NCBI RefSeq assembly: GCF_020858115.1
Contig: NZ_JACYMM010000010.1
Location: 62,001 to 126,000, forward strand
DNA: 64,000 nucleotides
Source of the DNA: Janthinobacterium sp. FW305-129
GTDB taxonomy: Bacteria; Pseudomonadota; Gammaproteobacteria; Burkholderiales; Burkholderiaceae_D
Direction of reading: 5' to 3'
The position numbers were made by a program, and so were the translations under genes. Positions 24,977-34,716 of this stretch are shown here, piece after piece. Numbering within the stretch: the stretch's first letter is position 1; each line of letters begins with the position of its first letter. The notes beneath the pieces are model-generated. The model had not been told where the DNA came from, did not search any database, and saw only the letters and a list, made by a program, of their open reading frames with translations.

Positions 24977-25828
24977 ATGGCTATCCTGTCCGACATCATC
25001 CTGTATCCCATCAAATCGTGCGCCGGCATTCATTTGCGCGAGGCGGTCCTGACGCGTTCAGGGCTGATGAGCGAGCACGTGTTCGACCGCGAGTGGATGG
25101 TGGTCGACCCGCAGGGCCGCTTCCTGACCCAGCGCGAACATCCGCGCATGGCGCTCATCGTGCCATCCATCAAGGCCACCACCCTGGAATTGCGCGCGCC
25201 GGGCATGCTGCGCCTGGAAATCGAGCTGGGCTTGCCGCATCCGCAACTGTCACCGATGCTGGAAGTGCAAGTGTGGGACGATACCGTGCGCGCCTACGAT
25301 TGCGACGAGGTCACGGCCACCTGGTTCAGTCAGGCCATCGGCGTGCCGTGCCGCCTGGCGCGCTTTCACCCGGACGTGGTGCGCGCCACCAGCACCACAT
25401 GGACGGACGGCGTGGCCGCCTCGACCATGTTTGCCGATGGCTACCCGGTGCTGATCGCCGGCAGCGCCTCGCTGGCCGACGTCAATGACAAGCTGCGCGC
25501 CGCCGGTCGAGAGCCTCTGCCGATGAACCGTTTCCGCCCGAACCTGGTCATCGGCGATATCGGCGCTTTCGAGGAAGACTACGCCGAGTTCCTGCAATTC
25601 GGCGCGACGACCTTGAAACCCGTCAAGCCGTGTTCGCGCTGCCCGATTCCGTCGGTGGACCAGGCCACGGGCGTGCCCGGGCCGGATCCGCTCGACGTCA
25701 TGCATGGCTACCGCGCCAAGCCCGAGCTCGACGGCGCCATCTGCTTCGGCATGAATGCCATTGTCACGGATGGCGGCGATGAGCGTATTGTGGTGGGGCA
25801 GGACATCGGTTTCGAACTGGCATTTTAA
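24977..25828 (+). CDS. MOSC-domain protein (YcbX-like)
   Basis: The 283-residue protein has an N-terminal MOSC beta-barrel (SDIILYPIKSCAGI, with DREWMVVDPQGRFLTQRE) and a C-terminal MOSC domain with NRFRPNLVIGDIGAFEED and VKPCSRCPIP. Cys219 is at the position that binds the molybdenum cofactor in mARC/YcbX proteins. E. coli YcbX reduces N-hydroxylated compounds with an electron-transfer partner, but YcbX carries a C-terminal 2Fe-2S domain that is missing here. A separate reductase would be needed. It is followed 34 bases later by a diguanylate cyclase gene on the same strand. Confidence 0.85.
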   Translation: MAILSDIILYPIKSCAGIHLREAVLTRSGLMSEHVFDREWMVVDPQGRFLTQREHPRMALIVPSIKATTLELRAPGMLRLEIELGLPHPQLSPMLEVQVWDDTVRAYDCDEVTATWFSQAIGVPCRLARFHPDVVRATSTTWTDGVAASTMFADGYPVLIAGSASLADVNDKLRAAGREPLPMNRFRPNLVIGDIGAFEEDYAEFLQFGATTLKPVKPCSRCPIPSVDQATGVPGPDPLDVMHGYRAKPELDGAICFGMNAIVTDGGDERIVVGQDIGFELAF

Positions 25829-25862
25829 GCATGGCGCCCGCACACAAGGGTTTAAGGTTTCT

Positions 25863-27023
25863 ATGAATCAAGCAATACCGCCGGATCCGCGCATTGCCAG
25901 CCTCGAAGCCGAAAACCAGGCCTTGCGCGCGCGCATGGCTTTCCTGCTGGAACAGGTCGAGCGCAACCACGACATCATGTGCCGCCACCAGGCGTTCGAC
26001 CTGGAAATCGTCGGCGCGTCCACGTTTCCCGAACTGATAGGCACCATCTTTCGCACCTTGCCCGTGATTTCCGACCTCGACGGCGTGACCTTGAGCCTGC
26101 TCGATGAGGATGACGATATCGTGCTGGTGATGGAAAAGCTGGGCGTCGATTTCAGCATCTTTCCGCAGTTGCTGTTCGTGCATCAAGTGACGGAGCTGGG
26201 GTTTGCCCCGCCGGGGCCCGTGGCCGAGGGGGAAGCGGCCTTGCCGCCGCTGCCGCTGCTGGGGGCCTTCGATGCGGCCGTGCATGGCCCGCGTTTTCCG
26301 GGTATCGACGCTCCCTTGCGCAGCGTGGCGCTGGTGCCCTTGCTGCGCAACAAGCGCCTGATTGGCAGCCTGAACCTGGCCAGCAGCGACGTGACGCGCT
26401 TTACGCCCGCGCTGGGCACGGATTTCATCAAGCACATGGCGTCCATCATCGCCATCTGCCTGGAAAACGTGATCAGCAATGAAATGCTGAAATACATCGG
26501 CTTGACCGATTCCCTGACGGGCGTCTACAACCGGCGCTATATCGACCGCCGGCTGCTGGAAGAAATCGCCCGCGCGCGGCGCCAGAATTATTGCATTTCA
26601 TGCATGTATATCGATATCGACCATTTTAAATCGGTCAATGACACGCATGGCCACCAGGGCGGCGACGAGGTGCTGCGCGAAGTGGCGACGCGCATCCGCA
26701 CGGAGTTGCGCCGCTCGGACGCGCTGGGACGCTTCGGCGGCGAGGAATTCGTCGTCCTGCTGATCGACGCCGACCTCGACAGCGCGACCTTTGTTGCCGA
26801 ACGCATCCGTGCCAGCATTGCCGGCACCATGTTTGACTTGCCGGGCAGCGCGCAGGCGTGGGTCAGCGTGTCGATCGGCGTGGCCAGCCTGGAAGCGGAC
26901 GCGGCGCTGCTCCCCATCGAAACGGTGGCGCAGCAACTGGTGGCGCATGCCGACCAGGCCCTGTACCAGGCCAAGGCTGGCGGGCGCAACAAGGTCGTTA
27001 GCTGGCAGGCGCAGATCGAATAG
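25863..27023 (+). CDS. Diguanylate cyclase with N-terminal sensory domain
   Basis: The 386-residue protein has a short N-terminal coiled coil (RIASLEAENQALRARMAFLL), a DUF484/GAF-like sensory domain (about 45-205) and a GGDEF domain (about 215-382). The active site GGEEF is at 292-296. An RxxD inhibitory site (RRSD, 283-286) lies five residues before it, so the enzyme should make cyclic di-GMP and be product-inhibited. The ATG at 25863 follows AAGGTTTCT; the open frame upstream runs into the MOSC gene and is not used. No membrane helices are seen. The gene abuts the convergent antiporter gene with no gap and no terminator. Confidence 0.88.
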   Translation: MNQAIPPDPRIASLEAENQALRARMAFLLEQVERNHDIMCRHQAFDLEIVGASTFPELIGTIFRTLPVISDLDGVTLSLLDEDDDIVLVMEKLGVDFSIFPQLLFVHQVTELGFAPPGPVAEGEAALPPLPLLGAFDAAVHGPRFPGIDAPLRSVALVPLLRNKRLIGSLNLASSDVTRFTPALGTDFIKHMASIIAICLENVISNEMLKYIGLTDSLTGVYNRRYIDRRLLEEIARARRQNYCISCMYIDIDHFKSVNDTHGHQGGDEVLREVATRIRTELRRSDALGRFGGEEFVVLLIDADLDSATFVAERIRASIAGTMFDLPGSAQAWVSVSIGVASLEADAALLPIETVAQQLVAHADQALYQAKAGGRNKVVSWQAQIE

Positions 27024-29003
27024 TTATTTTAATAGCAGGGTTTCTGCTTTGGCCACGGCGTCGGCCGTACCGCGCAGCACCACCACGTCGCCGCTGGCCA
27101 GCTGCGTTTCGGGGGTGACGTCGAGGCTGCCGCGGCCGCGGCGGATGGCCGTCACAAATGCGCCGCAGCCGGCCACGTCGATCGCACTCAAGGGCAAGTC
27201 CACGCAGTGCGCATCCTCGCTGACGGTGACCGTATGCAGGCGTTCCAGTTCCGCATCGTCGCCCGCATCGCTGGTGCCGTGGAAATAGCCGCGCAAGGAT
27301 GCATAGCGCTCCTCGCGCGCGGCCTGCACCCGGTGCACCACGCGGCGCAGGGGGACGCCCATCATGATCAGGGCGTGCGAAGCGAGCATCAAACTGCCTT
27401 CCATCAATTCCGGCACCACCTCGGCCGCGCCCGCCTTTTTCAACTGGTCGAGGTCGGTATCGTCGTGGCTGCGCACGATGACGGGCAAGGTCGGTGCCAT
27501 TTCTTTGAGCAAATGCAGTAACTTCAGTGCTGACGCGGTATTCGCATATGTGATCACCACGGCGCTGGCACGGTAGATACCGGCCGCCACCAAGCTTTCG
27601 CGCCGGCCCGCATCGCCATACGAGACGTGGGCGCCGGCCAGCTGCGCTTCCTGCACCCGTTCCGGATCCAGGTCCAGCGCGTGGTATTCGATCTTTTCTT
27701 CCGCCAGCAGGGTGGCCAGGCTTTGCCCGCTGCGGCCGAAGCCGGCGATCAGCACGTGTTTCTGCGAAGCCATGGTGCGCGTGGCGATCTTGGTCAGCGC
27801 CAAGGATTGCATCATCCAGTCGTTGGCGGCCAGTTTCATGACGATGGCGTCCGATTTGGCGATGAGGAAGGGCGCCACCAGCATCGACAGCACCATCGAG
27901 GCCAGCACCACCTGCACGACGAACGGGTCCATCAACTTGATGCCGCCAGCCAGGTTCAGCAGCACGAAGCCGAACTCGCCCGCCTGCGCCAGTCCCAGTC
28001 CCGTGCGCAGGGCCACGCCATTGCTGGAGCCGAACAGCCGCGCCAGGCCCGCGATGAGGGCGAATTTCAGCAGCACGGGGCCGCACAGCAGCAGCAGGAC
28101 CAGCCACCAGTTGTCGAGCACGACGCGGATATTGAGCAGCATGCCGACGGTGATGAAGAACAGGCCCAGCAGCACGTCGCGGAACGGTTTGATATCTTCC
28201 TCCACCTGGTGCTTGAATTCCGTCTCGGAAATGAGCATGCCGGCAACAAACGCGCCCAGGGCCAGCGACAGCCCGGCCCGCTCCGTGATCCAGGCCGCGC
28301 CCAGGGTGATCAGCAGCAGGTTGAGCATGAACAATTCCTGCGAGCGGCGCTTGGCGACGATGGTCAGCCAGCCGCGCACCATCTTCTGGCCGATAAACAG
28401 CAGCAAGATCAGCACGACCAGGGCCTTGCCGCCGGCCCAGGCCAGGGTTTCGGCCAGGTTGTCCGAATCGCGCGTGAGGGCGGGAATGAGGATCAGCAGG
28501 GGCACCACGGCCAGGTCCTGGAACAGCAGGATGCCGATGATCTTGCGGCCGTGTTCGCTTTCGAGTTCCAGCCGCTCCGTGAGCATTTTCGAGACGATGG
28601 CCGTCGACGACATGGCCAGCGCGCCACCCAGGGCGAACGCCGCTTGCCAGCTCAGGTGGATGTAGGCGGACAGATAACGGGCGACGAACCAGCCGAAGAC
28701 GACCGTGGCGATGATGGTGGTGGCCACCTGCGCCATGCCGAGGCCGAAGACGATGCGCCGCATGGCGAGGAATTTCGGAAGAGAAAATTCGAGCCCGATG
28801 GAAAACATCAGGAAGACGACGCCGAACTCGGCCAGGGTATGGCTGGCCTCGTTTTCCGCCGCCAGGCCCAGCGCATGGGGGCCGATGACGATGCCAACGG
28901 CCAGGTAGCCCAGCATGGGCGGCAAATGCAACATTCTGAAAGCGACCACGCCCAGCACGGCGCTGCCGAGTAACATCAGGGTCAGTTCAAGCGAGGAAAA
29001 CAT
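27024..29003 (-). CDS. Monovalent cation:proton antiporter-2 (KefB/KefC family)
   Basis: The 659-residue protein has a CPA2 transport domain of about 12 helices (residues 1-385, with LGYLAVGIVIGPHALG, FGVVFLMFSIGLEFSLP and LLFQDLAVVPLLI), a TrkA-N/RCK domain starting near 413 with nucleotide motif AGFGRSGQ (about 418-425), and a C-terminal TrkA-C domain (about 575-655). Such proteins exchange K+ or Na+ for protons and protect against electrophile or pH stress. The frame is open upstream through kdsD, but the ATG at 29003 (MFSSLELTLMLLG) fits the family. It is divergent from kdsD; E. coli has a different transporter (yrbG) upstream of kdsD. Confidence 0.9.
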   Translation of the reverse strand: MFSSLELTLMLLGSAVLGVVAFRMLHLPPMLGYLAVGIVIGPHALGLAAENEASHTLAEFGVVFLMFSIGLEFSLPKFLAMRRIVFGLGMAQVATTIIATVVFGWFVARYLSAYIHLSWQAAFALGGALAMSSTAIVSKMLTERLELESEHGRKIIGILLFQDLAVVPLLILIPALTRDSDNLAETLAWAGGKALVVLILLLFIGQKMVRGWLTIVAKRRSQELFMLNLLLITLGAAWITERAGLSLALGAFVAGMLISETEFKHQVEEDIKPFRDVLLGLFFITVGMLLNIRVVLDNWWLVLLLLCGPVLLKFALIAGLARLFGSSNGVALRTGLGLAQAGEFGFVLLNLAGGIKLMDPFVVQVVLASMVLSMLVAPFLIAKSDAIVMKLAANDWMMQSLALTKIATRTMASQKHVLIAGFGRSGQSLATLLAEEKIEYHALDLDPERVQEAQLAGAHVSYGDAGRRESLVAAGIYRASAVVITYANTASALKLLHLLKEMAPTLPVIVRSHDDTDLDQLKKAGAAEVVPELMEGSLMLASHALIMMGVPLRRVVHRVQAAREERYASLRGYFHGTSDAGDDAELERLHTVTVSEDAHCVDLPLSAIDVAGCGAFVTAIRRGRGSLDVTPETQLASGDVVVLRGTADAVAKAETLLLK

Positions 29004-29087
29004 GGGTTGCCCGGTGCGGTCAATGGAAATCGTTGTTTGTTGTGACTGGCAAGTTTTTTGCTTTCCTAATTCGTTTATACTTTGGGC

Positions 29088-30122
29088 ATGAGTGTAACCC
29101 ATGAAAAAACAATGCTGAAAGCTTTTGATCGAATTGACATGCAAGGGACGACCGAGCGCGCCGTCGCGCTGGCCCGCACCACCTTGCAGATCGAGTCCGA
29201 CGCCATCGTTGCGCTGCACGCGCGCCTGGCCACGGATGACAGCGTGGGCCGCGCCGTGGCGATGTTGCTGCAATGCAAGGGGCGTGTCGTCGTCTCCGGC
29301 ATCGGCAAGTCCGGCCATATCGCGCGCAAGATTGCCGCCACCCTCGCTTCCACCGGCACGCCGGCCCTGTTCGTGCATCCGGCCGAAGCGGCCCATGGCG
29401 ACCTGGGCATGGTCACCTCGGACGATGCTTTTATTGCCATATCGTACTCCGGCGAATCGTCGGAGCTGATGGCCATCATGCCCGTCGTCAAGCGCATGGG
29501 CGGCGTGCTCATTTCCATGACGGGGAAACCAAACTCCAGCCTGGCCCAGCTGGCCGACGTGCACCTGGATATTTCCGTCGAGAAAGAAGCCTGTCCGCTG
29601 AACCTGGCGCCGACGGCCAGCACCACCGTCACCCTGGCCCTGGGCGACGCGATCGCCGTGGCCTTGCTCGACTTGCGCGGCTTCAAGGAAGAAGATTTTG
29701 CCCGCTCGCACCCGGGCGGCGCCCTGGGCCGCCGCCTGCTCACGCACGTGCATGACGTCATGCGCAGCGGCGATCGGGTGCCGAAGGTGCCGGTGGAAGC
29801 CTCGCTGCTGCAGGCGCTGGAAGAAATGACGAAGAAGGGCATGGGCATGACGGCCGTCGTCGATGCGGACAACCGTCCCGTGGGCGTGTTTACGGATGGC
29901 GACTTGCGCCGCATGTTCGAACGCGTGCAGGATTTCACGCAAGTGGCGATCCGCGACGTCATGCATGCGCAGCCGCGCAGCATCGCGCCCGAACGCCTGG
30001 CCGTCGATGCCGTGGCCGTGATGGAGCAGTTCCGCATCAACCAGATGCTGGTCGTCGATGCCGACGGCAAGCTGGTGGGCGCCCTGCATATCCATGATCT
30101 GACGCAAGCGAAGGTGATCTGA
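29088..30122 (+). CDS. kdsD: Arabinose-5-phosphate isomerase
   Basis: KdsD converts ribulose 5-phosphate to arabinose 5-phosphate, the first step of Kdo synthesis for LPS. The protein has a SIS domain (about 50-185: VVVSGIGKSGHIARKIAATL, SYSGESSEL, HPGGALGRRL) and two CBS domains (about 220-342). The 344 residues are slightly longer than E. coli KdsD because of the N-terminus. Possible starts are ATG 29088, 29112 and 29138, and no ribosome site decides between them. A TATACT at 29076-29081 would put transcription start almost at the first ATG. The next gene, kdsC, overlaps by one base. Confidence 0.92.
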   Translation: MSVTHEKTMLKAFDRIDMQGTTERAVALARTTLQIESDAIVALHARLATDDSVGRAVAMLLQCKGRVVVSGIGKSGHIARKIAATLASTGTPALFVHPAEAAHGDLGMVTSDDAFIAISYSGESSELMAIMPVVKRMGGVLISMTGKPNSSLAQLADVHLDISVEKEACPLNLAPTASTTVTLALGDAIAVALLDLRGFKEEDFARSHPGGALGRRLLTHVHDVMRSGDRVPKVPVEASLLQALEEMTKKGMGMTAVVDADNRPVGVFTDGDLRRMFERVQDFTQVAIRDVMHAQPRSIAPERLAVDAVAVMEQFRINQMLVVDADGKLVGALHIHDLTQAKVI

Positions 30123-30655
30123 TGGACAGCGTGGCGGACAACCTGGCGCGCGCGGCCAAGGTCAGACTGATGATCTTTGACGTCGATGGCGTGCTCACCG
30201 ACGGCAGCCTGCATTTCGGCCCCGATGGCGAAATGATGAAAACGTTTAATGTGTATGATGGCCTGGGCATCAAGCTGCTGCAGGAATCGGGCGTGCAGAC
30301 GGCCATCATCAGCGCGCGCCGCTCGGCCATCACGGCGCGCCGCGCGCAAGACCTGGGCATTACCCATGTGCACCAGGGCGGTCACGACAAGCTGACGCCG
30401 TTTCGCGAACTGCTGGCGCTGACGGGCTTGACGGAAGAACAGTGCGGCTACATCGGCGACGACGTCATCGATGCGCCCATCCTGCGCCGCGTGGGCTTTG
30501 CCGTCAGCGTGCCGGGCGGGCGTCCGGAAGTGCAGGGCCTGGCGCACCATGTGACGCAGGCCGGCGGCGGCCGCGGCGCGGTGCGCGAGATCTGCGAATT
30601 CCTGCTGCGCGCCCAGGACAACTATGCGCGCGTGATGGCGCCGTTCCTGGAGTGA
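30122..30655 (+). CDS. kdsC: 3-deoxy-D-manno-octulosonate 8-phosphate phosphatase
   Basis: KdsC removes phosphate from Kdo-8-phosphate to give free Kdo. The 177-residue HAD-family protein has the catalytic DVDGVLTDG (Asp20 nucleophile, Asp22 acid/base), ISARRS as motif II, HDKLTPF with the motif III Lys, and GDDVIDAPIL as motif IV. There is no cap domain, as expected for the tetrameric KdsC type. The start overlaps the kdsD stop by one base, and lptC follows 45 bases later. The kdsD-kdsC-lptC-lptA-lptB-rpoN order is the same as in E. coli. Confidence 0.95.
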   Translation: MDSVADNLARAAKVRLMIFDVDGVLTDGSLHFGPDGEMMKTFNVYDGLGIKLLQESGVQTAIISARRSAITARRAQDLGITHVHQGGHDKLTPFRELLALTGLTEEQCGYIGDDVIDAPILRRVGFAVSVPGGRPEVQGLAHHVTQAGGGRGAVREICEFLLRAQDNYARVMAPFLE

Positions 30656-30700
30656 GGTGCCGTGCCTCGCCGCCAGTGACCTTTGAAAGAGTGAAGCCCT

Positions 30701-31312
30701 ATGCGTAAGCCAGGAGGCGCCCATCGCTGGCGCATGATTTTTACCGTGCTGGGCGCGGTCGTCGTCGCGCTGGGCAGCTTCTGGCTGCTCGAAGTGATGA
30801 ACAAGAATGGCCAGGACATCACGGCCAGCAAGCATCTGGATGAACCCGACTATTTCATTACCAATTTTAGTCTGGTGCGCATGGACTTGACGGGTAAGCC
30901 CAGTTATATCGTCTCGGGCACCAAGCTCACGCATTATCCGCTCGACGATTCGTCCGATATCGACCAGCCCTTCGTGCGCAAGCTCACGCCAGGCATGCCG
31001 CCGCTGAACATGAATGCGGAACTGGCGCATATCGACCAGGACAATACCCGGCTGCAACTGCACCGCAATGTCGTGATCGACCGCGCGGCCAGTCCGAAGG
31101 CGCAGAACCTGACGGTCAGGACGGAAGCGCTGACGGTGTTCCCGGATGAGGAAAGAATGGAAACGGACGTGCCGGTCGATATCCTGACGGGCGCCTCGCG
31201 CATCAATGGCATCGGCATGAAGGCCAATAATGCCACCGGCGTGGTGGAAGTGCAGAATGCGCTGCGCATGGTCCTCCCGCCGAAACCGCGCCCGGCCGCG
31301 GCGGCAAAATGA
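30701..31312 (+). CDS. lptC: LPS export protein LptC
   Basis: LptC is the bitopic inner-membrane component that receives LPS from LptFG and passes it to LptA. The 203-residue product has one N-terminal membrane anchor (about 11-31, RMIFTVLGAVVVALGSFWLL) and a periplasmic beta-jellyroll of the OstA type, with LTGKPSYIVSGTKLTHYP and LTVRTEALTVFPDEERMET. The C-terminus is Pro/Ala-rich. It sits between kdsC and lptA as in most proteobacteria. Confidence 0.92.
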   Translation: MRKPGGAHRWRMIFTVLGAVVVALGSFWLLEVMNKNGQDITASKHLDEPDYFITNFSLVRMDLTGKPSYIVSGTKLTHYPLDDSSDIDQPFVRKLTPGMPPLNMNAELAHIDQDNTRLQLHRNVVIDRAASPKAQNLTVRTEALTVFPDEERMETDVPVDILTGASRINGIGMKANNATGVVEVQNALRMVLPPKPRPAAAAK

Positions 31313-31337
31313 CAGAATGAAACAAGGAAACCATACT

Positions 31338-31919
31338 ATGAAGAAGATCTTGCTGTTGAGCGTATTTTCCCTGGCCATGATAGGGGGGGCGCATGCCGAG
31401 AAGGCCGATTCCGAGAAGGAAGCCGTCATCACGGCACGTAGCGGCCACGTCGATGACGTGAAGCAGGTGCGTACCCTGACGGGCGACGTCGTGCTGGTGA
31501 AGGGAACCCTGACCATGAAGGCGGGCCGGGCTCTGATCACGGAAGATCCGCAAGGCTACCAGTTCATCACCTTCTGGGCCGATCCCGGCAAGCTGGCCAC
31601 CTTCCGCCAGAAGCGCGATGGCGCGGGCGACCTGTGGGTCGAAGGCGAAGCGGAGCGCGTGGAATACAACAACAAGACGGAAGTGGTGAAACTGTTTTCC
31701 AGGGCCAAGCTGACGCGCCTGGAAGGCACGAAAGTGACCGACGTGGCCAATGGCGCCTTCATCTCGTATGACAGCCGCAAGGAAGTGTTTGCGATGGAAA
31801 ATTCCGACAGCGGCACCAGCACCCCCGATGGCGGCAGCGTGCGCATGGTGATCCAGCCGAAGAACAAGGCGCCGGCGGCGGAGAAAGCGCCGGCTACGCC
31901 CGCGCCAGGAAAGAAATAA
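31338..31919 (+). CDS. lptA: LPS transport periplasmic protein LptA
   Basis: LptA forms the periplasmic bridge for LPS between LptC and LptD. The 193-residue precursor has a signal peptide ([20 protein letters not shown], cleavage after residue 20) and an OstA-like beta-jellyroll ([36 protein letters not shown] as variant [10 protein letters not shown]). A Lys/Ala/Pro-rich tail follows. The ATG at 31338 is chosen because AAGGAAA lies eight bases upstream and it starts the signal peptide exactly; the ATG at 31317 would add seven polar residues. Its stop overlaps the lptB start by one base. Confidence 0.92.
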   Translation: MKKILLLSVFSLAMIGGAHAEKADSEKEAVITARSGHVDDVKQVRTLTGDVVLVKGTLTMKAGRALITEDPQGYQFITFWADPGKLATFRQKRDGAGDLWVEGEAERVEYNNKTEVVKLFSRAKLTRLEGTKVTDVANGAFISYDSRKEVFAMENSDSGTSTPDGGSVRMVIQPKNKAPAAEKAPATPAPGKK

Positions 31920-32674
31920 TGGACAATACCCGTTGCGGCAGCACCCTGATCGTTCGCGGGCTGCAAAAAACCTATGGCAAGCGCCAAGTCGTGCATGATG
32001 TCTCGCTGCAAGTCGAATGCGGCGAAGTGGTGGGTCTGCTGGGGCCGAACGGCGCCGGCAAGACGACTTCGTTCTACATGATCGTCGGCCTGGTGCCGTC
32101 GGACGGCGGCAGCATCGATATCAGCGGCGTGGACATTTCCAGCCTGCCGATCCACCGCCGCGCGCAGATGGGCCTGTCGTACCTGCCGCAGGAAGCATCC
32201 GTGTTCCGCAAGCTGACGGTGGAAGACAATATCCGCGCCGTGCTGGAAATCCAGACCGTCGAAGGCCGTCCCCTGAAGAAGGCCGAGATCGAGGAGCGCC
32301 TGGATAAACTGCTGGCCGACTTGCAGATTGAAAAGCTGCGCGAGAACCAGGCCCTGTCCCTGTCCGGCGGCGAGCGCCGCCGCGTGGAAATCGCCCGCGC
32401 GCTGGCCACCGACCCGCGTTTCGTGCTGCTCGACGAGCCGTTTGCCGGCGTGGATCCGATCGCCGTGATCGAAATCCAGCGCATCGTGCGTTTCTTGAAG
32501 GAGCGCAATATCGGCGTGCTGATTACCGATCATAATGTGCGCGAGACGCTGGGTATTTGCGACCGTGCCTACATCATCAACCAGGGCTCGGTGCTGGCGT
32601 CGGGACGCCCCGACGACATCATCGCGAACGAGTCGGTACGCCGGGTCTATCTGGGCGAACACTTCCGCATGTGA
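31919..32674 (+). CDS. lptB: LPS export ABC transporter ATPase LptB
   Basis: LptB is the cytoplasmic ATPase that drives LPS extraction by LptFG. The 251-residue protein has Walker [10 protein letters not shown] (42-50), Q-loop [12 protein letters not shown], signature LSGGE (148-152), Walker B LLDEP (Asp172, Glu173) and H-loop [10 protein letters not shown]. All of these match LptB closely. It overlaps lptA by one base and is followed four bases later by rpoN, the usual order. lptF and lptG are not in the window. Confidence 0.97.
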   Translation: MDNTRCGSTLIVRGLQKTYGKRQVVHDVSLQVECGEVVGLLGPNGAGKTTSFYMIVGLVPSDGGSIDISGVDISSLPIHRRAQMGLSYLPQEASVFRKLTVEDNIRAVLEIQTVEGRPLKKAEIEERLDKLLADLQIEKLRENQALSLSGGERRRVEIARALATDPRFVLLDEPFAGVDPIAVIEIQRIVRFLKERNIGVLITDHNVRETLGICDRAYIINQGSVLASGRPDDIIANESVRRVYLGEHFRM

Positions 32675-32678
32675 GCCA

Positions 32679-34157
32679 ATGAAACAATCATTGCAGCTGC
32701 GCACGTCGCAGCACCTGGCACTGACGCCGCAGTTGCAGCAATCGATACGCCTGCTGCAATTATCCACCCTGGAATTGCACCAGGAACTCGAGCAGCTGCT
32801 GACGGACAATCCCTTGCTCGAACGCCTCGACGATCCGCTCGACCGTTCGCTGCGCCTGCTGTCCGACGGCGCCCTGAGTTCCACGGCCGCGCCGGCCGAA
32901 GCGCCGCCCCAGCCGCCAGGCCAGGAGGCGCCCGCCGCGCCGGCCGAAGCGGACGGGTTTGACGGCGAGGCGGGCGAGGGCCCGGCCGCCGCCGAGGGTG
33001 GCGACAGCGACTGGAGCGAGGCGAGCCGGGGCAAGGCGCCCGACGATGAAGATTCGCGTCCGCAACTGGAGGCCCATCACTGCACCCTGCGCGAGCACCT
33101 GATGGAGCAGATGCGCGTGACGGTGCTCGAATTGCGCGACCGCGCGCTGGTCGAGCTGATCATCGACGCGCTCGACGACAATGGCTACCTGGAAGAGCCG
33201 CTCGACGACATCCTGGCGCGCCTGCCGGAAGAGCTGGAGATCGACGCCGACGAGATGCGCACGGCCTTGTCGCTGCTGCAAAGTTTCGATCCGCCGGGCG
33301 TGGGCGCGCGCAATGCGTCCGAATGCCTGGCGCTGCAAATCCGGCGCTTGCCGCACGTCGCCATGGTGACGCGGCGCATGGCCCTCGTCATCGTGGAAAA
33401 GCACCTGGCCTGGTTTGCCCAGCGCGATTTCAACAAGCTGAAAAAAGCCCTCGATTGCGACGATGAAGACTTGCGCGAGGCGCAGACGGTGATTCGCCAG
33501 TGTAATCCGCACCCGGGCGCCGTGTTCGCCTCGGACGTGTCCGATTACGTGGTGCCCGACGTCGTCGTCAAGCGCGCGCGCAATGGCTGGCAAGTCACCC
33601 TGAACAACGACGTCATGCCGCGCCTGCGCGTCAACGCCATGTACGCCAACTTGCTCAAGCAGGGCAAGGGCGAGGGCGCCATGGGCGCGCAGTTGCAGGA
33701 GGCCAAGTGGCTGATCAAGAATATGCGCCAGCGCTTCGATACCATCCTGCGCGTGGCACAGGCGATAGTAGAAAGACAAAAGAACTTTTTCTCGCATGGG
33801 GCCGTTGCCATGCGCCCCCTTGTGCTCCGTGAAATAGCTGATACACTGGGTTTACACGAGAGTACTATCTCGCGGGTAACAACTCAAAAGTACATGCTGA
33901 CCCCGCACGGCATGTTCGAGTTGAAATATTTCTTTGGTAGCCATGTCGCCACCGAAGCGGGGGGCGAAGCGTCATCGACGGCGATACGGGCATTGATCGT
34001 GCAACTGACAGGAGCAGAAGACCCTAAAAATCCTTTATCCGACAGTAAGATTGCGGACATGCTGGGGGAACAAGGCATGGTGATTGCGCGACGTACTGTT
34101 GCCAAATACCGGGAAGCATTGAAAATTCCGCCAGTGAGCCTGCGTAAGTGTTTGTAA
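32679..34157 (+). CDS. rpoN: RNA polymerase sigma-54 factor
   Basis: RpoN recognises -24/-12 promoters and needs AAA+ activators. The 492-residue protein has the Gln/Leu-rich region I ([20 protein letters not shown], through residue 48), an acidic Pro/Ala-rich region II linker (about 50-130), a core-binding region, a helix-turn-helix ([17 protein letters not shown]), and the RpoN box ARRTVAKYR at 470-478. The ATG at 32679, four bases after the lptB stop, fits the family; the frame is open upstream but that part is lptB shadow. Confidence 0.97.
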   Translation: MKQSLQLRTSQHLALTPQLQQSIRLLQLSTLELHQELEQLLTDNPLLERLDDPLDRSLRLLSDGALSSTAAPAEAPPQPPGQEAPAAPAEADGFDGEAGEGPAAAEGGDSDWSEASRGKAPDDEDSRPQLEAHHCTLREHLMEQMRVTVLELRDRALVELIIDALDDNGYLEEPLDDILARLPEELEIDADEMRTALSLLQSFDPPGVGARNASECLALQIRRLPHVAMVTRRMALVIVEKHLAWFAQRDFNKLKKALDCDDEDLREAQTVIRQCNPHPGAVFASDVSDYVVPDVVVKRARNGWQVTLNNDVMPRLRVNAMYANLLKQGKGEGAMGAQLQEAKWLIKNMRQRFDTILRVAQAIVERQKNFFSHGAVAMRPLVLREIADTLGLHESTISRVTTQKYMLTPHGMFELKYFFGSHVATEAGGEASSTAIRALIVQLTGAEDPKNPLSDSKIADMLGEQGMVIARRTVAKYREALKIPPVSLRKCL

Positions 34158-34226
34158 GTTTTTTTCGGTTCCTCTGCGGGCCGGATACGATGGACCGCAC
34201 GAACCCGATCATCTTTAGGAGTGTGT

Positions 34227-34589
34227 ATGAATCTCACCATCAGCGGACATCATCTCGAAGTGACACCAGCCATCCGTGAATACGTACAAACGAAGCTGGA
34301 GCGCGTGAAACGTCATTTCGATCAAGTTATCGATATCGCCGTGATTCTGACCGTGGATAACCTCAAAGAGAAAGAAAAACGTCAAAAGGCCGAAGTCAAC
34401 CTGCGTCTGAGTGGCAAGACCGTCTATGTGGAAAGCCTGGCGCACGACCTGTATGCCGCGATCGATACCCTGATCGACAAGCTCGATAGGCAAGTGATGA
34501 AGTACAAAACCAAAGTGCAAGGGCACGGTAAAGAGGCGATCAAGCATCTGCCAGACAACTCAGAGGAAGACGCCGTCGTCGCCGTCTAA
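34227..34589 (+). CDS. hpf: Ribosome hibernation promoting factor (HPF/RaiA family)
   Basis: HPF binds the 30S decoding region in slow-growing cells and promotes inactive ribosome dimers or stabilises idle ribosomes. The 120-residue protein begins [20 protein letters not shown] and has the conserved [12 protein letters not shown] and [17 protein letters not shown]. It is the short form without a C-terminal dimerisation domain, with a slightly extended acidic tail. AGGAG at 34217-34221 fixes the ATG at 34227. Location after rpoN is conserved; in E. coli ptsN follows, but here a strong terminator does. Confidence 0.95.
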   Translation: MNLTISGHHLEVTPAIREYVQTKLERVKRHFDQVIDIAVILTVDNLKEKEKRQKAEVNLRLSGKTVYVESLAHDLYAAIDTLIDKLDRQVMKYKTKVQGHGKEAIKHLPDNSEEDAVVAV

Positions 34590-34620
34590 GGCCACCGGCT
34601 TCCCCCAGTTGTGATCAACT

Positions 34621-34645
34621 AAGGGCGCACATTGCGCCCTTTTTT
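34621..34645 (+). terminator. Rho-independent terminator after hpf
   Basis: A 9-bp perfect stem AAGGGCGCA/TGCGCCCTT with loop CAT runs into a six-T tract. It closes the kdsD-to-hpf operon. Confidence 0.93.
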
Positions 34646-34716
34646 GCGTCCTGCGGGACGCAATATCCGTGGTGAAAGCGCTAGAATGCGCCATCCTCAC
34701 TTCTTTCCTGCCTGCC

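Noticed and set aside
29004-30107. Extension of the antiporter frame upstream to a 1027-residue protein
   Set aside because: The added part lies antisense to kdsD and has no family match; ATG 29003 gives the usual CPA2 N-terminus.
29075-31540. An 821-codon minus-strand frame opposite kdsD, kdsC and lptC
   Set aside because: It is the complement of three well-identified genes with overlapping starts and stops; composition is that of an antisense shadow.
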